Assembly (NCBI GenBank): GCA_947493455.1
Contig: CANLRB010000024.1
Span: 1 to 64,000 of the forward strand
DNA length: 64,000 nucleotides
Direction: 5' to 3'
Source of the DNA: an uncultured Pseudoalteromonas sp.
GTDB lineage: Bacteria > Pseudomonadota > Gammaproteobacteria > Enterobacterales > Alteromonadaceae
A model generated the notes under the pieces. The model made no database searches. It was given only the letters and a program-made list of their open reading frames with translations, and was not told where the DNA came from. The position numbers and the translations under genes are program-made. How positions within the stretch are numbered: the first letter of the stretch is position 1; every line of letters begins with the position of its first letter. Positions 54,800-63,823 of this stretch are shown here, piece after piece.

Positions 54800-54857
54800 T
54801 CTTCAAATTTTTTATTGATCAAGATACATAATAAAAATATTATATAACAAATTTATT
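54800..54857 (+). promoter_or_regulatory. Candidate ArsR operator and promoter of the ars operon
   Basis: Directly upstream of the first ars gene is an AT-rich dyad ATAATA-AAAA-TATTAT (54828-54843), with a second TATTAT-like half at 54851-54859 just before the ATG. ArsR-family repressors bind such imperfect dyads. Position is right for autoregulation by the fused ArsR; no direct proof. Confidence 0.4.
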
Positions 54858-55640
54858 ATGCGTATGGTCGATATAAATATGAAGGTCTTATTTTTGTGTG
54901 CTGAAAACTCGGCGCGCTCGATTATGGCACAAGCCCTATTAAACTATCATGGTGATGGTCAATATCAGGTTTACAGTGCGGGTACCCACCCAAGTAAAGT
55001 CGATGAGCGCACAGTCGCGGCAATTTCACATTTTGGCCTGCCTACTGACAATTTAACGTCCAAGTCTTATACAAAATATACAGATATTCAATTTGACTAC
55101 GTCATTACCTTATGTGACAGCTTAAATAGTGAATGCGAACAAAGCATTTCAGGGCAAAATTGCTTGCACTGGCATTTTCCTGAACCAAAATCGCGCAAAG
55201 ATGCCAATCCATTTGAAAAAACACTACAAGAAATAAATGAGCGAATTACATTATTTTTGACTGAACTTGGGCAATGTCAATCGAGTGCCATTACACCCAC
55301 GGTATTTTATAAGTCTTTAGCTGACAATATTAGGTTGAAAACTTTGCTTCTGATTGCCGTAGAACATGAAATTTGCGTATGCGAACTCATGGTGGCGCTT
55401 GAACAAGAGAGCCAACCTAAAGTATCGCGCCATTTAGCGCAATTGAAAAAAGCGGGGATTTTGTCTGATCGTAAACAACAAAAATGGGTGTTTTACTCAC
55501 TCAACCCAACGCTTGCGAGTTGGATGAAGCAAGTGATTACCTCAACCGTTGTTAATGAACCGCATTTTATTGAAAACGAGTTAAATCGTTTAAACCAAAT
55601 GGGTGATAGACCCTCGCGCAAAGCACAGTGTTGTGAATAG
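54858..55640 (+). CDS. ArsC-ArsR fusion: arsenate reductase with arsenic-responsive repressor
   Basis: A 260-residue two-domain protein. Residues 1-140 are a thioredoxin-coupled low-molecular-weight-phosphatase-type arsenate reductase: C14-A-E-N-S-A-R20, plus C86 and C93 with the C-x6-C spacing needed for the disulfide relay. Residues 150-235 are an ArsR winged HTH with the metal motif C173-V-C175-E-L, recognition helix [17 protein letters not shown] and a C-terminal CC. The proton-donor site reads FPEP where the family normally has D-P, so E109 replaces D. Start ATG 54858 is one of three close ATGs. Confidence 0.87.
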   Translation: MRMVDINMKVLFLCAENSARSIMAQALLNYHGDGQYQVYSAGTHPSKVDERTVAAISHFGLPTDNLTSKSYTKYTDIQFDYVITLCDSLNSECEQSISGQNCLHWHFPEPKSRKDANPFEKTLQEINERITLFLTELGQCQSSAITPTVFYKSLADNIRLKTLLLIAVEHEICVCELMVALEQESQPKVSRHLAQLKKAGILSDRKQQKWVFYSLNPTLASWMKQVITSTVVNEPHFIENELNRLNQMGDRPSRKAQCCE

Positions 55641-55648
55641 GAGTTAAC

Positions 55649-56668
55649 ATGGGAGCTTTTGAACGTTATTTATCGATATGGGTGGCAATAGCGATTTTAG
55701 CTGGCGTCAGCTTTGGGTTATTAGCGCCTGAGGTATTTGCATACTTGGCGGAGCTAGAATTTGCACATGTTAATATGGTTGTCGCGATACTAATTTGGGT
55801 GATGATATATCCAATGATGGTGCAAATTGATTTTACAACCATTAAAAATGTCGCGCAAAATCCGCAAGGACTAATATTAACATTGGTCGTTAATTGGTTG
55901 ATTAAACCCTTCTCAATGGCACTGCTTGGTTGGCTATTTTTTGAGTTTTTATTTGTAAATTTTGTCTCACCGGAAACGGCTCAAGAATATATCGCAGGCA
56001 TGATATTACTTGGCGTTGCTCCGTGTACAGCGATGGTGTTTGTATGGTCGCAATTAACCAAAGGGGACGCAAATTACACCCTGATTCAAGTGTCAGTCAA
56101 TGATGTGATTATGATCTTTGCTTTTGCGCCAATTGCTGGGTTACTGCTTGGTGTTTCTGATATTCATGTACCCTGGACGACGTTATTTTATTCCGTTTTG
56201 TTGTATGTTGTTTTACCACTTGTTGCGGGTGTATTAACGCGTAAATGGGTACTGCGAACAAATACCAACGATGATGCGATTGCGCAATTGACCGCAAAAT
56301 TTAAGCCATTGTCGATAGTCGGTTTACTCGGTACTGTGGTCTTACTTTTCGGTTTTCAAGCGAATACGATTGTTGCTCAGCCATTAAACATTTTTCTTAT
56401 TGCTATTCCACTGATTATCCAAACTTATGGCATCTTTTTTATCACTTACTACATGGCATTTAAGCTTAAGTTAAAACATAACATTGCCGCTCCAGCTTGT
56501 CTGATTGGTACGTCTAATTTTTTTGAGCTCGCCGTTGCAGTCGCCATTTCATTATTTGGCCTCCACTCCGGCGCTGCTTTGGCGACGGTCGTTGGGGTTT
56601 TAGTTGAAGTCCCTGTTATGTTGTCACTGGTGGCATTGGTTAATAAAACCCGTGGATATTTTGAATAG
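55649..56668 (+). CDS. acr3: Acr3-family arsenite efflux permease
   Basis: A 339-residue inner-membrane protein with ten helices. C126 in [13 protein letters not shown] is the arsenite-binding cysteine of Acr3. [13 protein letters not shown] near residue 290 has the essential glutamate. It exports As(III) made by the reductase. It starts 8 bases after the fusion gene with a GGAG site and is followed 8 bases later by the phosphatase. Confidence 0.92.
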   Translation: MGAFERYLSIWVAIAILAGVSFGLLAPEVFAYLAELEFAHVNMVVAILIWVMIYPMMVQIDFTTIKNVAQNPQGLILTLVVNWLIKPFSMALLGWLFFEFLFVNFVSPETAQEYIAGMILLGVAPCTAMVFVWSQLTKGDANYTLIQVSVNDVIMIFAFAPIAGLLLGVSDIHVPWTTLFYSVLLYVVLPLVAGVLTRKWVLRTNTNDDAIAQLTAKFKPLSIVGLLGTVVLLFGFQANTIVAQPLNIFLIAIPLIIQTYGIFFITYYMAFKLKLKHNIAAPACLIGTSNFFELAVAVAISLFGLHSGAALATVVGVLVEVPVMLSLVALVNKTRGYFE

Positions 56669-56676
56669 AGGTTACT

Positions 56677-57186
56677 ATGAATACTCACCCTTATGACACT
56701 CTTACACTGCCAAATGGCACGTCGTTTATATTTACGCCGTGCCCTGGTACGAAAGGTACGTCTGTAGCTGACGCCGTATCTCAACTGAAACAAGCAGGTG
56801 CAAGTGCCATTATTACTCTGATGTACGATAACGAAATCGAGCGATTAGGTGCAACATCATTGGCAAATGCGTGTAATGAACTCGCTATAAATTGGTTTCA
56901 ATTACCAATGCCTGATGATGCTTGCCCGAACGAAGGTTTTGAAGAGGCATTAAATGCACAATGGCCGATTATTCGTGCCTTGTTAGAACAGAAAAAAACC
57001 ATTGCTGTGCACTGTAAAGGCGGCTCGGGGCGCACTGGATTGATGATTGGTTTATTGATGTTGCAACTCGGTTATGGGCAACAAGAAGTCATCGCTCAAG
57101 TGCAGAAAATGAGGCCAAAAGCACTCACGCATGATGCACAACTTAATTACTTTAAAAATTTTAAATTACTAGGAGAAACACTATGA
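56677..57186 (+). CDS. Dual-specificity/tyrosine phosphatase-like protein in the ars operon
   Basis: A 169-residue protein with the cysteine-phosphatase P-loop [11 protein letters not shown]: nucleophile C113, R119. A general acid D (DD at 80-81) is in the expected loop. Such phosphatases occur in some arsJ operons, with a role not established. It overlaps the GAPDH start by 4 bases (ATGA), so is made together with it. It could protect or process phosphoryl or arsenyl intermediates (inference). Confidence 0.82.
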   Translation: MNTHPYDTLTLPNGTSFIFTPCPGTKGTSVADAVSQLKQAGASAIITLMYDNEIERLGATSLANACNELAINWFQLPMPDDACPNEGFEEALNAQWPIIRALLEQKKTIAVHCKGGSGRTGLMIGLLMLQLGYGQQEVIAQVQKMRPKALTHDAQLNYFKNFKLLGETL

Positions 57187-58193
57187 CGGTTAAAGTCGGA
57201 ATTAACGGATTTGGTCGTATGGGGCGGCTGACTTTGCGCGCAGCGTTTACCAATCAAAGCATAAACGTTGTAAAAATAAATGATCCAGCGGGTAACGCTG
57301 AAACATTGGCGCACTTGCTAAAGTACGACTCAGTGCATGGTATCTGGCAACATGAAGTTGGTCATGATGACAATTACATTGTTATTGATGGAAAGCGAAT
57401 TGAAGTAACTCAAAATACGAAAATTTCCGATACTGACTGGTCAGAGTGTAATTTAGTGATTGAAGCATCTGGCAAAATGAAAACAAAAGCACTGTTGTCG
57501 GAGTACTTGAATCAAGGTGTTAAGAAAGTTGTTGTTACCGCTCCTGTAAAAGAAGAAGGTGTGCTTAACATTGTTATGGGTGTGAATGACGATTTGTATG
57601 ACAGTGAGCAACATGATCTCATTACAGCAGCTTCATGTACGACAAATTGTTTGGCGCCCGTTGTTAAAGTTTTGCAGGACAATATCGGTATAAAACACGG
57701 TTCAATGACCACGGTCCACGATATTACGAATACGCAAACAATTCTTGATGCGCCACATAAAGATCTGCGCCGAGCACGTGCCTGTGGTATGAGCTTAATC
57801 CCAACAACGACTGGCTCTGCAACAGCGATTACGCATATATTTCCTGAACTAAAAGGCAAGCTTAACGGCCACGCGATTCGCGTGCCACTTGCTAATGCGT
57901 CGATTACCGATTGTGTGTTTGAACTTAATCGTGAAACCAGTGAAAACGAAGTGAATGGTTGGTTCAAAGAGGCGTCAGAAGGAGCGCTTGCAGGTATTTT
58001 AGGCTATGAAGAAAAGCCATTAGTATCAATTGATTATAAAACTGATCCGCGTTCGACGATTGTTGATGCACTCTCGACCATGGTGGTTAATGGCACACAA
58101 GTAAAGCTGTACCTTTGGTACGATAATGAGTGGGGTTATGCGAATCGTACAGCGGAACTCGTTATTAAAGTGGCAAATTCAATAAAAGGCTAA
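57183..58193 (+). CDS. gapdh: Glyceraldehyde-3-phosphate dehydrogenase (ArsJ-associated)
   Basis: A 336-residue type I GAPDH. NAD-binding [10 protein letters not shown] at the N-terminus, active C152 in ASCTTNC and H179. In arsJ operons this enzyme uses arsenate in place of phosphate to make 1-arseno-3-phosphoglycerate, which ArsJ exports. A housekeeping copy is expected elsewhere. It is preceded by the phosphatase and followed 9 bases later by ArsJ. Confidence 0.9.
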   Translation: MTVKVGINGFGRMGRLTLRAAFTNQSINVVKINDPAGNAETLAHLLKYDSVHGIWQHEVGHDDNYIVIDGKRIEVTQNTKISDTDWSECNLVIEASGKMKTKALLSEYLNQGVKKVVVTAPVKEEGVLNIVMGVNDDLYDSEQHDLITAASCTTNCLAPVVKVLQDNIGIKHGSMTTVHDITNTQTILDAPHKDLRRARACGMSLIPTTTGSATAITHIFPELKGKLNGHAIRVPLANASITDCVFELNRETSENEVNGWFKEASEGALAGILGYEEKPLVSIDYKTDPRSTIVDALSTMVVNGTQVKLYLWYDNEWGYANRTAELVIKVANSIKG

Positions 58194-58202
58194 GCTGTAC
58201 CG

Positions 58203-59420
58203 ATGACGAACTTTGCATCACTTTCAAATGATATTAAGCAGTACTTAATTGTGACTGGTAACTATTGGGCTTTTACATTGACCGATGGTGCGCTCAGAAT
58301 GTTAGTGGTGCTTTATTTTCATCAACTTGGCTACTCACCGCTAAGTATCGCCATGTTGTTTTTGTTTTATGAAATTTTTGGTGTGGTAACAAACTTAGTC
58401 GGTGGTTATTTAGGTGCGCGCCTTGGCTTAAACAAAACCATGAACATTGGGTTGGCGATTCAAATCGTTGCGCTCTTAATGTTAGTGGTGCCCAATGAAT
58501 ATCTAACTGTCGTCTATGTAATGATAGCGCAGGCGCTTTCAGGTATTGCCAAAGATCTTAACAAGATGAGCGCCAAAAGCTCAATTAAAATGCTAGTGAA
58601 AGCGGGGCAAGAAGGCACCTTGTTTAAATGGGTGGCACTGTTAACAGGCTCAAAAAACGCGTTGAAAGGTGTTGGCTTTTTTATCGGTGGATTGTTGCTG
58701 ACGACCTTGTCATTTAAAGGTGCGATGTTAGCCATGGCAGGTTGTTTGAGTCTTGTTTGGTTATATAGTTTGTATGCGCTGAAAAACGATTTAGGCAAAG
58801 CGAAAGCGAAACCTAAGTTTTCTGAGATTTTCTCTAAAAGCCAAGCGATTAATGTACTGTCCGCAGCACGCCTGTTTTTGTTTGGCGCGCGAGATGTTTG
58901 GTTTGTTGTTGCATTGCCGGTTTTTTTAGCCAAAACATTTGGCTGGGATCATTGGCAAGTAGGTGGCTTTTTAGCGTCTTGGGTGATTGGCTATGGGATT
59001 GTTCAATCTATCGCACCTAAGTTAATTGGCTTTAAAGCAGGTATTCAACCGCAGCAACAGGCGGTAAAATGGGCTGGTTGGTTGGGCTTTGTCACTTTAC
59101 TGATTTGTATTGGGCTTGTTTCACAGTGGCAGCTTCATTTTGTGGTTCTTGGTGGGTTGCTGTTGTTTGGTGTTTTATTTGCAATTAATTCGTCGCTTCA
59201 TAGTTATTTGATTGTGAGTATGGCAGATGCTGATGGCGTGTCGCTTGACGTTGGCTTTTACTACATGGCAAATGCCATGGGGCGCTTGATTGGCACGGTT
59301 CTATCTGGCTGGTTGTATCAATTATATGGCTTAGAGGTGTGTCTTGCTGTATCTCTGCTATTTATTGTGTTGACGATGATGATTTCGGTTAAGTTGCCGA
59401 GTAATAAACTCTCTGGTTAA
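58203..59420 (+). CDS. arsJ: ArsJ organoarsenical efflux MFS permease
   Basis: A 405-residue MFS transporter with 12 helices. The GAPDH gene directly before it identifies it as ArsJ, which exports 1-arseno-3-phosphoglycerate. The N-terminus DGALRMLVVLYFHQLGYSPLS matches ArsJ family starts. Last gene of the operon; no terminator hairpin was identified right after it. Confidence 0.9.
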   Translation: MTNFASLSNDIKQYLIVTGNYWAFTLTDGALRMLVVLYFHQLGYSPLSIAMLFLFYEIFGVVTNLVGGYLGARLGLNKTMNIGLAIQIVALLMLVVPNEYLTVVYVMIAQALSGIAKDLNKMSAKSSIKMLVKAGQEGTLFKWVALLTGSKNALKGVGFFIGGLLLTTLSFKGAMLAMAGCLSLVWLYSLYALKNDLGKAKAKPKFSEIFSKSQAINVLSAARLFLFGARDVWFVVALPVFLAKTFGWDHWQVGGFLASWVIGYGIVQSIAPKLIGFKAGIQPQQQAVKWAGWLGFVTLLICIGLVSQWQLHFVVLGGLLLFGVLFAINSSLHSYLIVSMADADGVSLDVGFYYMANAMGRLIGTVLSGWLYQLYGLEVCLAVSLLFIVLTMMISVKLPSNKLSG

Positions 59421-59502
59421 CCACTAAGTGGATACGTTTATACTCGCATCCACTTCATAATTCGATTAAAATGCTCTCCCTGTTTTTGTTTGAGAATTTA
59501 TT

Positions 59503-59838
59503 ATGTCGTTTCCAGCGTGTCCGAGCTGTCAATCTGAATATGTTTACCAAGACCAAGAAAATTTAGTGTGCCCTGAATGTGCATTTGAGTGGAATCCCGC
59601 AGAGCAAGCACAAGAAGAAGCGATTAACGTAAAAGACGCAAATGGAACATTACTCGCTGATGGTGACAAAGTCACTGTTGCCAAAGACCTGAAAATTAAG
59701 GGTAGTTCACAAGTAATAAAAATTGGTACTAAAGCCGTTGTGAGACGCGTGCTCGATAAAAAAGACCATGAATTAGACTGTAAGGTTGATGGCGTAGGCG
59801 AAATGATGGTCACAGCAAAGTTCGTAAAAAAAGCCTAA
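59503..59838 (+). CDS. yjdM: YjdM/PhnA-family zinc-ribbon protein
   Basis: A 111-residue protein. Zinc ribbon C6-x2-C9 and C23-x2-C26, then the PhnA/YjdM C-terminal beta domain (VKDANGTLLADGDKVTVAKD). The family was once linked to alkylphosphonate use; its function is not known. It is 82 bases after arsJ and may be separate from the operon. A hairpin and a second terminator follow. Confidence 0.86.
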   Translation: MSFPACPSCQSEYVYQDQENLVCPECAFEWNPAEQAQEEAINVKDANGTLLADGDKVTVAKDLKIKGSSQVIKIGTKAVVRRVLDKKDHELDCKVDGVGEMMVTAKFVKKA

Positions 59839-59855
59839 CCCTCCAATTTATTCAC

Positions 59856-59920
59856 AAGCGATAACGTGTTATCGCTTTCTAGTCGATACCGCTATGTTAG
59901 ATAACCGAGGTTATCTTTTT
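59856..59920 (+). terminator. Two terminators after yjdM
   Basis: AAGCGATAAC/GTTATCGCTT (59856-59865 and 59868-59877) forms a stem ending in TCT. Then AGATAACC-GA-GGTTATCT and TTTT (59899-59920) is a better intrinsic terminator. Confidence 0.7.
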
Positions 59921-60060
59921 GGTTAGTGATACTTTTATTTCAATTTAATATATATATATTCTTTTTGTTTATTTATGTTGAACGCAATGGTATAACATGG
60001 CTGCCTCTAATAGGGGGACATTGAAAGCCGCTTGCGGTAAATTACTAGAAGGATATAGAA

Positions 60061-60351
60061 ATGACGACACTAACATGTATAGCAAAAATTACGGCTAAAC
60101 CTGAATTTAAAGAAATTGTTTTTGCAGAGTTACGTAATTTAGTGGCACCAACGATGAAAGAGTCGGGTTGTATTAACTACGACTTACACCGTGATAATAG
60201 TGATGAAAATGTGTTTTTCTTTCATGAAAATTGGACTTCAAAAGAAGCACTCGAATTGCACATGGCGTCGCAACACATTGCAAATTGCTTTGCAAAAATA
60301 GGTGACTGCGTCGACAGCGTTGAAATTAATGAAGTAACACGCGTTAGCTAA
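60061..60351 (+). CDS. ABM-fold monooxygenase-like protein (YgiN family)
   Basis: A 96-residue ferredoxin-like alpha/beta protein of the antibiotic biosynthesis monooxygenase family (LTCIAKITAKPEFKEIV, CINYDLHRDNSDENVFFFHENW). YgiN in E. coli oxidises quinols and sits by mdaB. Here mdaB is 55 kb away. Standalone gene; the AGAAGGA ribosome site is clear. Confidence 0.85.
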   Translation: MTTLTCIAKITAKPEFKEIVFAELRNLVAPTMKESGCINYDLHRDNSDENVFFFHENWTSKEALELHMASQHIANCFAKIGDCVDSVEINEVTRVS

Positions 60352-60384
60352 GCACGCGTTACTGATTATTAATTACGACATGGT

Positions 60385-60406
60385 AGAGCACGATGACGTG
60401 CTCTTA
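60385..60406 (+). terminator. Terminator after the ABM gene
   Basis: AGAGCACG-ATGA-CGTGCTCT followed by TATAAAA (60385-60404). Stem of eight bases. It overlaps the stop codon of the leftward reductase fragment. Confidence 0.65.
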
Positions 60407-60607
60407 TAAAATACGCTTCACTTTTTTGACAAATTTATCTACTTGTTCGCCAGACAATTGCTCACTCTTATATAAACTCACCATACGAAACTGACTTTTC
60501 TCTGTACATGTTGCCAACAGGGCGTGTTTTAATAATTTTTTGACTGGTTTTCTTAATATAAATGTATCCGCCCACCTTCGAGAACTAGGGGTAGCAATAC
60601 TAATTAA
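60404..60607 (-). pseudogene. C-terminal remnant of a flavodoxin-fold NAD(P)H oxidoreductase
   Basis: An open stretch of 67 codons without start codon, ending in KKVKRIL. Sequence features such as LRKPVKKLLKHALLATC and MVSLYKSEQLSGEQVDKFVKKV resemble the C-terminus of flavodoxin-like NAD(P)H oxidoreductases. The N-terminal two-thirds with the flavin site is missing. Bounded by a stop TGA at 60610-60608. Too short for automatic gene calls. Confidence 0.45.
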
Positions 60608-60707
60608 TCAACGCATCGCCTAAAAATAAAACCGATGTTCGGTCACTAGAAATCAATCTTTAACCAGTTGGTATGCGCTCGAGACTGAGCCCTGAGCGCA
60701 ATTAACG

Positions 60708-61436
60708 TTACTGTGAAACTAGTTCTATGGTCATTGTACCGATACTCTGTTCAGTTTGAACATGTACGCCTTGGTTGAAATCGGTCTCTGAATTTGGTGT
60801 GCTTAAAAGCTCAATTAGTTGGCGAGGAGTTGATGGTAAATTAGCCGTAGCAAACGTGGCACCATCGTCGCTGCCCGCATCATAAACCTTTACCGCTAGG
60901 GTTCGATTAGTGATCCATGCATTATTTTCGATAAGTGGCATACTATCGATGCCAATAAACCAATCAGGGCTTGGTGCAATCATTGAAACTAAGCTCAGTA
61001 ATGGGTAGTCGGTACTCGCTTCAAATGTAAATGAGACTGTATTGTCGTTCGATGGAATACCCCCTTCAGCAATGAGGTAGCGTGAATTTCCCATATTTTG
61101 AATTTCACTAATTTCATTGCTCAGTACACCACGCGAACCTGTTTCAGCCATAAGAACAATGCCTGCTGAAGCCAATTCCCCTGATTTGAAAATACGTCCT
61201 TGCTCGTTATGGGTTAAGCCGGTAAATGGTGAGTAATGTGCATTAGCTGGGTATTTGGTTGGAAAGTTTGCGCTTGTCCAATTACTATTATACGTGACTT
61301 GATAGACGACTGATTGTTGTATTGGTTCTTCCATTGCAATTGGTTGTTCAACGTTATTACTGTTGTTGTTGCTTGAACCGCCACATGCGCTCAGCAAGAC
61401 TCCACTTGCAAATACGAATATTAATTTAGAATTCAT
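60708..61436 (-). CDS. Spondin-domain lipoprotein
   Basis: A 242-residue lipoprotein. Signal peptide with lipobox LLSAC (C18), an Asn/Ser-rich tether, then a spondin_N domain (about 40-235: YQVTYNSNWTSANFPTKYP, HYSPFTGLTH, DWFIGIDSMPL, YDAGSDDGATF). Spondin_N domains are adhesion-related in animals; in bacteria the role is unknown. ATG 61436 has AGGTGG upstream; the longer frame from 61472 is not needed. Confidence 0.85.
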   Translation of the reverse strand: MNSKLIFVFASGVLLSACGGSSNNNSNNVEQPIAMEEPIQQSVVYQVTYNSNWTSANFPTKYPANAHYSPFTGLTHNEQGRIFKSGELASAGIVLMAETGSRGVLSNEISEIQNMGNSRYLIAEGGIPSNDNTVSFTFEASTDYPLLSLVSMIAPSPDWFIGIDSMPLIENNAWITNRTLAVKVYDAGSDDGATFATANLPSTPRQLIELLSTPNSETDFNQGVHVQTEQSIGTMTIELVSQ

Positions 61437-61515
61437 TTTGACACCCACCTTATTTTTAAGACTTATCAACATGACCTAAGTAGTTGTGTTTTAATTTCAA
61501 AAATTAGCATGAAAA

Positions 61516-61540
61516 GTAAAAAGGGAGCACAAAGCTCCCT
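61516..61540 (-). terminator. Terminator of the amidohydrolase gene
   Basis: Read leftwards: AGGGAGC-TTTGT-GCTCCCT then TTTTTAC, an intrinsic terminator about 24 bases after the amidohydrolase stop. Confidence 0.75.
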
Positions 61541-61563
61541 AAAATCTTGGTTGAAATTTTCCT

Positions 61564-63606
61564 TTAAAAATGGACTTTACTTGATTCAGTAAAGGGCTTA
61601 ATACCAATTTCATTATAGATTTCCGATGGCTTGAAAACTTGTTCGCCTTTAACGATAAGCGCGAGCTTGCGCAGCGCTTTGATGTCTTTTACTGGGTCGC
61701 CATCGACGAGCACTAGATCTGCTACTTTGCCGACCGCCACAGAGCCAGTTAAATGCCCAACATTCATCAAGTTTGCACTTTTAATGGTTGCCATTTTTAA
61801 TACTTCTGACTCTGGGATACCGGCCATTGTATAGAGTTCGAGTTCACGTAATAAGGTGAACCCAGCCACGTTGTCGGTGCCAGGTACCATATAAACGCCC
61901 GCATCATAAAGTTTTTTCAACATTTGTTGCATGGCTTCGCCGGCGCGTTGGTAATTGATCTTGTGAATGTCTTCGATATGCATTTCGGCTCCTTTTAAAC
62001 CGCGTACGAAATTGGGCGGTAAATGCGACGAAATTTCAACGAATTCTTGGTCTACTTTTTTGTTCTCGCGCATCAGTAAACTTCTAAATGTTGAGACCGT
62101 TGGGTCTACCACAATTTGATTGTCAGCGAGTAACTTTATGAAGTCATTGACCTCTTTACTGTCAAGTGGCATATCAGCTGCTTCTTCTCCAATTAAGCTA
62201 AAGCGCTGAGTCGTGCGAGTATCGACTTCGGTACCCGCTAAAAAGTTAAGAAATAGCATATTGATATGCTGGATTTCGTTATAGCCATTGTTGATTGCTT
62301 GTTCGGCTGTCATAAAGGCTGGTACATGGCCGCTTAACCTTAAGCCACGACTTTGCGCGCGCTTTGCAATTGGTGCAACCCACTTTGGATCAATGGATGA
62401 GTAAAGCTTAACTTGTACGTATCCGTTGTCGGCAAAAAAGTCAACTGTTTCAAGTGCTTCTTCAAGTGTTTTAACACTTAAACCAGCCGAGTTTTCACTG
62501 TACTGATCCATAAATCCGGCGCGATAAACGCGTGTACCAAGTACGGTGTTAGTATCAAAGAGAGACTCAATTTCCATTATATTGTCATGTTCATTACCCA
62601 TGTCGCGCACGCTTAAAACACCGTTTGCGATATTAAGTATGCCAGTTTCTTTTGACAGGTGACCATGCATATCCCATAAACCTGGAATTAACGTTTTACC
62701 CGTGCCATCGACTTTGGCGATTTGACCTTTGGCGATTTGACCTTTGGCGGTGACCGTCTTCCCGATTGCAGCTATTTTACCGTTTTTAATATGTACATTT
62801 TGATTTGTAATTGTTTTTCCGGCTTCCACATCGAAAACATTGACATTATTGATGATCAACTCAGGGTGATGATGTGTTAATTTTGCCGACATATTTTCTA
62901 AGTAAGTTTGCTCGGCCTGCAATTGAATCTCTTTTAACTGTTCAAATTGTTCTTTTTTGAACCCATCACGCAGCATAAACATACTACCCCAGTTGGCTGC
63001 AAAAAAGTCCCCATTCTTATCATACCAACCAAAACTTGGCGATAGTCCAAGACCTGACATTGCGTAGAGCGCCACAGTTTGTCCATTTAATGTGAGTGTA
63101 TTCAGCTTGGTGAGGTTGACACTACCTTGCGGCAATACGTTGGCCTGTTTTTTACCTGATTTTATCAAGTAACGCATTAGGGCATTACCGGGTGTGATAG
63201 CTGTATTTTTCGGCACGTAAGTGGCAAGAGGTTGATCTTGAACTGAGCCCGATTCGTCATCGTTTTGCCAAGTAGCCTTGCCATTAATCCATGTAAATGT
63301 TTCATTGATAGGCGCGCCGAATGCAGATTGGCCATTTGCAGTAAAGGAAACAGGTAGACCTTGGTCGTTTAGTTCGAGTGTTTCATTGACTAATATGCGG
63401 CGATTGTTCCAGCCAAATTCAATTTTACCTGTGTATTTATGGTCGCTCAGTTTAGTTTGTTCTAGTGTGCCAGCGAGCCCTTTTTGTGAATACACATTGT
63501 TGATTAGCGTCTCTGCTGATACGGATTGCATTGCACCCAGCAAACTAAATAGTGCCACTGCGGATAGTTTAACCTTATGAAACTTATTGCTTTTGTATTT
63601 ATTCAT
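61564..63606 (-). CDS. Secreted amidohydrolase-family protein
   Basis: A 680-residue protein with signal peptide (1-31). An unusual N-terminal domain of about 210 residues is followed by the amidohydrolase metal-dependent core from about 245 (H314-G-H316, later H428 in GHVPAF and H445 in QHINML, and D578 in GTDNVAG; numbers from my count). A KGQIAKGQIAK direct repeat at 288-298 reflects a 15-base tandem repeat in the gene. Relatives are imidazolonepropionase-like, with substrate unassigned. Confidence 0.85.
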   Translation of the reverse strand: MNKYKSNKFHKVKLSAVALFSLLGAMQSVSAETLINNVYSQKGLAGTLEQTKLSDHKYTGKIEFGWNNRRILVNETLELNDQGLPVSFTANGQSAFGAPINETFTWINGKATWQNDDESGSVQDQPLATYVPKNTAITPGNALMRYLIKSGKKQANVLPQGSVNLTKLNTLTLNGQTVALYAMSGLGLSPSFGWYDKNGDFFAANWGSMFMLRDGFKKEQFEQLKEIQLQAEQTYLENMSAKLTHHHPELIINNVNVFDVEAGKTITNQNVHIKNGKIAAIGKTVTAKGQIAKGQIAKVDGTGKTLIPGLWDMHGHLSKETGILNIANGVLSVRDMGNEHDNIMEIESLFDTNTVLGTRVYRAGFMDQYSENSAGLSVKTLEEALETVDFFADNGYVQVKLYSSIDPKWVAPIAKRAQSRGLRLSGHVPAFMTAEQAINNGYNEIQHINMLFLNFLAGTEVDTRTTQRFSLIGEEAADMPLDSKEVNDFIKLLADNQIVVDPTVSTFRSLLMRENKKVDQEFVEISSHLPPNFVRGLKGAEMHIEDIHKINYQRAGEAMQQMLKKLYDAGVYMVPGTDNVAGFTLLRELELYTMAGIPESEVLKMATIKSANLMNVGHLTGSVAVGKVADLVLVDGDPVKDIKALRKLALIVKGEQVFKPSEIYNEIGIKPFTESSKVHF
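62713..62749. repeat. Tandem 15-base repeat inside the amidohydrolase gene
   Basis: The 15-base unit TTTGGCGATTTGACC occurs twice in full at 62713-62727 and 62728-62742, followed by a partial third copy. It keeps the frame and inserts five residues in a loop before the metal site region. Confidence 0.85.
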
Positions 63607-63823
63607 GTTGTATTTCCCTGGTTCATAACAGGGTCAAATAAATAGCATGTTTTATAGGCTGAACAAACTGATAGTCGATTTAAATTGTAACTTAGCGTAA
63701 ATAATTAATACGTATTGAAATAGAACGCCAACGCACTCACGCTGTGAAAATGGGGGGAATTTGTTATTATGAGCCGATTGCAAACCATGGTTGTACACAC
63801 ATAGTTTTTAGATAGGTTGTCAC
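63607..63823. other. Divergent promoter region (amidohydrolase/endonuclease III)
   Basis: 217 bases between the two starts. AT-rich left half; a CATGGTTGTACACACATAG stretch near 63786. No terminator expected. No operator recognised. Confidence 0.35.

Larger units (their letters stand above)
60352..60707. other. Intergenic region (356 bases) with a broken gene
   Basis: Holds the ABM terminator (60385-60406), the oxidoreductase remnant (60404-60607) and a 100-base AT/GC-mixed tail before the spondin-domain gene stop. Nothing else seen. Confidence 0.5.

Noticed and set aside
57512-57967. 151-codon minus-strand frame in GAPDH
   Set aside because: Shadow frame; the GAPDH motifs on the + strand are unambiguous.
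55649-58193. GAPDH as the housekeeping glycolytic enzyme
   Set aside because: It lies between an ars phosphatase and arsJ with coupled translation, which fits the ArsJ partner rather than a glycolysis operon.
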